Shown here piece by piece: positions 63,044 through 64,000 of a DNA stretch of 64,000 bases. The notes beneath the pieces were generated by a model. That model saw only the letters and a program-made list of their open reading frames with translations. It did not search any database and was not told where the DNA came from. Source of the stretch: Trichaptum fuscoviolaceum (lineage: Eukaryota; Basidiomycota; Agaricomycetes; Hymenochaetales; Trichaptaceae); assembly GCA_910574455.1 (NCBI GenBank), contig CAJSYZ010000007.1:620001-684000 (forward strand), given 5' to 3'. The translations under genes and the position numbers were made by a program. Each line of letters opens with the position of its first letter. Position 1 is the stretch's first letter.

Positions 63044-63417
63044 TCGTTTGCATGATTGCCCCAGCCTGTTACCCAGAGGGGATCGATATCCTCAGCTGGT
63101 AGTAGAGGTCCAGGGTCAGTGGCTGCAAGGTTTTCTTCAGCGTCAAAAGGGGGCGCTTCGAACGTCGGAATAGGGGTGTCGAAGTTGAATGGCATGTCGA
63201 GTGGGGATGTTCTCTTTGTCTGAGTCCGGGTCGTCGGTAGTGTGACTGGTGAGTGATTCCGTGGAGGTAGTGGGACTATATGCGGGAGAGAAAGGTTCCA
63301 AGGGCGGAGGGGATGTGGAATCTCTGGAAGTAGAAGTTTCGGAGGTCTGAACGGATGCCGGTTGCCGGTGAATGAATCGGAATCCATTCGGAAGTTGTAC
63401 TGATCCTTCAAGGTCAT
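62758..63417 (-). CDS. Cascade ORF3: unrecognised Pro/Ser/Thr-rich protein
   Basis: The frame is open from 63417, but the most natural start is the ATG at about 63195 (MPFNFDTPIPTFEAPPFDAE), inside the end of ORF2. It contains WVTGWGNHANDWQNGAWHPQ and a long Thr/Ser/Pro tail. No known domain. The part overlapping ORF4 is low in complexity. Confidence 0.45.
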   Translation of the reverse strand: MTLKDQYNFRMDSDSFTGNRHPFRPPKLLLPEIPHPLRPWNLSLPHIVPLPPRNHSPVTLPTTRTQTKRTSPLDMPFNFDTPIPTFEAPPFDAEENLAATDPGPLLPAEDIDPLWVTGWGNHANDWQNGAWHPQLTPATTTLPLRPLPLYPLSVPSTSSDTISLTPPTPTISTSADSRLSIPIPNSPPSSSAAHSSLRSTPPRFYKPYTSSSTSPTSPG

Positions 63418-63817
63418 TTGTCTTGACCATTTGAATTAGTATGTAGAGTCCTATCGAAAGGTGTGCCTGGTGTAATGGAGTCGCATGGGTAAGAAGAGTA
63501 TCGATGAAATCGATGAGGTGATTGAGCGGTGGAGTGTTGGGTTCTTCTTGTTGATGAATGAAATTGAATAGGTGGAAAATGAGTGTGGGTTGACGGTTGG
63601 TCGGAGTTTCTGCTGCTAGTGTGCGAAGGTCATTAAGGATTTGTTCTTTGCTTATTTCCGTGGGTGGAGGGTCGTCACGAAGGGGTTGTGGAGATGGTAT
63701 CGGAGTAGGGCGGCGGCGGTTGATAGTGCGGTGTTGACGTGATAATGAACTGATTGTTCGGCCCATATCTGACTGTAATCTCCGGGGTGTCTCTTCGATT
63801 AGATGAGGTGAATACAA
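63143..63817 (-). CDS. Cascade ORF2: unrecognised helical protein with proline-rich tail
   Basis: Up to 224 residues, with a helical middle (ISKEQILNDLRTLAAETPTN, LIFHLFNFIHQQEEPNTPPL, HQAHLSIGLYILIQMVKTND) and a Ser/Thr/Pro tail that ends in SDKENIPTRHAIQLRHPYSD. It overlaps ORF1 by about 140 bases and ORF3 by up to 275. The function is unknown. Confidence 0.45.
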   Translation of the reverse strand: MYSPHLIEETPRRLQSDMGRTISSLSRQHRTINRRRPTPIPSPQPLRDDPPPTEISKEQILNDLRTLAAETPTNRQPTLIFHLFNFIHQQEEPNTPPLNHLIDFIDTLLTHATPLHQAHLSIGLYILIQMVKTNDLEGSVQLPNGFRFIHRQPASVQTSETSTSRDSTSPPPLEPFSPAYSPTTSTESLTSHTTDDPDSDKENIPTRHAIQLRHPYSDVRSAPF

Positions 63818-64000
63818 ATCGTTGAGAAAAGGTCCGATAGGGTCCTAGACCTTGGTCAATGCGTCGGAAAGACTCGTAAAGTAATTTCTGTGCAAGATCC
63901 TTGATTTCCGGTCGGATATCAAGTGAGAGGATGTATGCGCAGAAGTTAGCGAGGTCTGCTGGCTTGATCATCTTGCTAAGCGTTGGTGTCTGGTTGAGGC
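63675..64000 (-). CDS. Cascade ORF1: unrecognised protein, may extend past the window
   Basis: From an ATG at 63971 it reads MIKPADLANFCAYILSLDIR and KDLAQKLLYESFRRIDQ, then RRDTPEITVRYGPNNQFIIT; it stops at 63675. The frame stays open to the window edge, so the true start may lie outside. No known domain. Confidence 0.45.
   Translation of the reverse strand, partial: LNQTPTLSKMIKPADLANFCAYILSLDIRPEIKDLAQKLLYESFRRIDQGLGPYRTFSQRFVFTSSNRRDTPEITVRYGPNNQFIITSTPHYQPPPPYSDTISTTPS

Overview
The window looks like repeat-rich nuclear DNA of a mushroom-forming basidiomycete (Agaricomycetes). Genes are split by many 45-75 bp GT-AG introns. The recognisable families are typical of that class: chromodomain Ty3/gypsy elements, a Plavaka-type DNA transposase, a DUF6532-like protein, a Myb/SANT-like protein, and a gene joining an MLKL-type N-terminal helical domain to a kinase-like lobe. 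No species can be named. No tRNA, rRNA or CRISPR array was seen. All calls come from reading the sequence; family names rest on remembered motifs, not searches.

Region 1 (1-20.7 kb) is a duplicated and scrambled block. A gene of the MLKL-N-terminal/kinase-like type lies on the minus strand at the left edge (copy A). A nearly identical, apparently intact 14-exon copy B lies at 15.23-17.89 kb on the plus strand, so the two form a large inverted repeat. Between them is a mosaic of intron-containing fragments of unrelated housekeeping genes: MLP1/TPR nucleoporin, GDA1/CD39 apyrase (antisense), exportin CSE1 and a kinesin motor, plus two more scraps of the MLKL-type gene. A 3.5 kb block (3' end of the MLKL-type gene, alpha/beta-hydrolase, TFIIB, membrane protein) occurs twice in direct orientation, with the hydrolase and TFIIB genes broken in both copies.

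Region 2 (20.7-30.9 kb) holds a group III (HAMP-repeat) hybrid histidine kinase pseudogene split by a complete 6.6 kb Ty3/gypsy chromovirus. Its LTRs are identical, its target duplication is intact, and gag and pol overlap at ATGA.

Region 3 (31-49 kb) is the most unusual. Its non-coding parts are packed with short dyad motifs (TAGTACTAGTA, GCCAGTGGCA, CAACTTGAAGTTG, CAGGCTGAG, CGACTCGGAGTC) that I do not see clustered elsewhere in the window. Between these islands lie a DEDDy-type 3'-5' exonuclease, two unrecognised multi-exon genes, a Plavaka-type transposase gene and the 5' part of a DUF6532-like gene. I infer a large Plavaka-class element with cargo, or a nest of such elements; its ends were not found.

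Region 4 (49-64 kb) contains the rest of the DUF6532-like gene, cut in frame by a second chromovirus (6.7 kb, 0.83 kb LTRs about 1% different). After it come a Myb/SANT-like gene, a solo LTR of the second chromovirus family in reverse orientation, and a minus-strand cascade of five overlapping ORFs that runs off the window.
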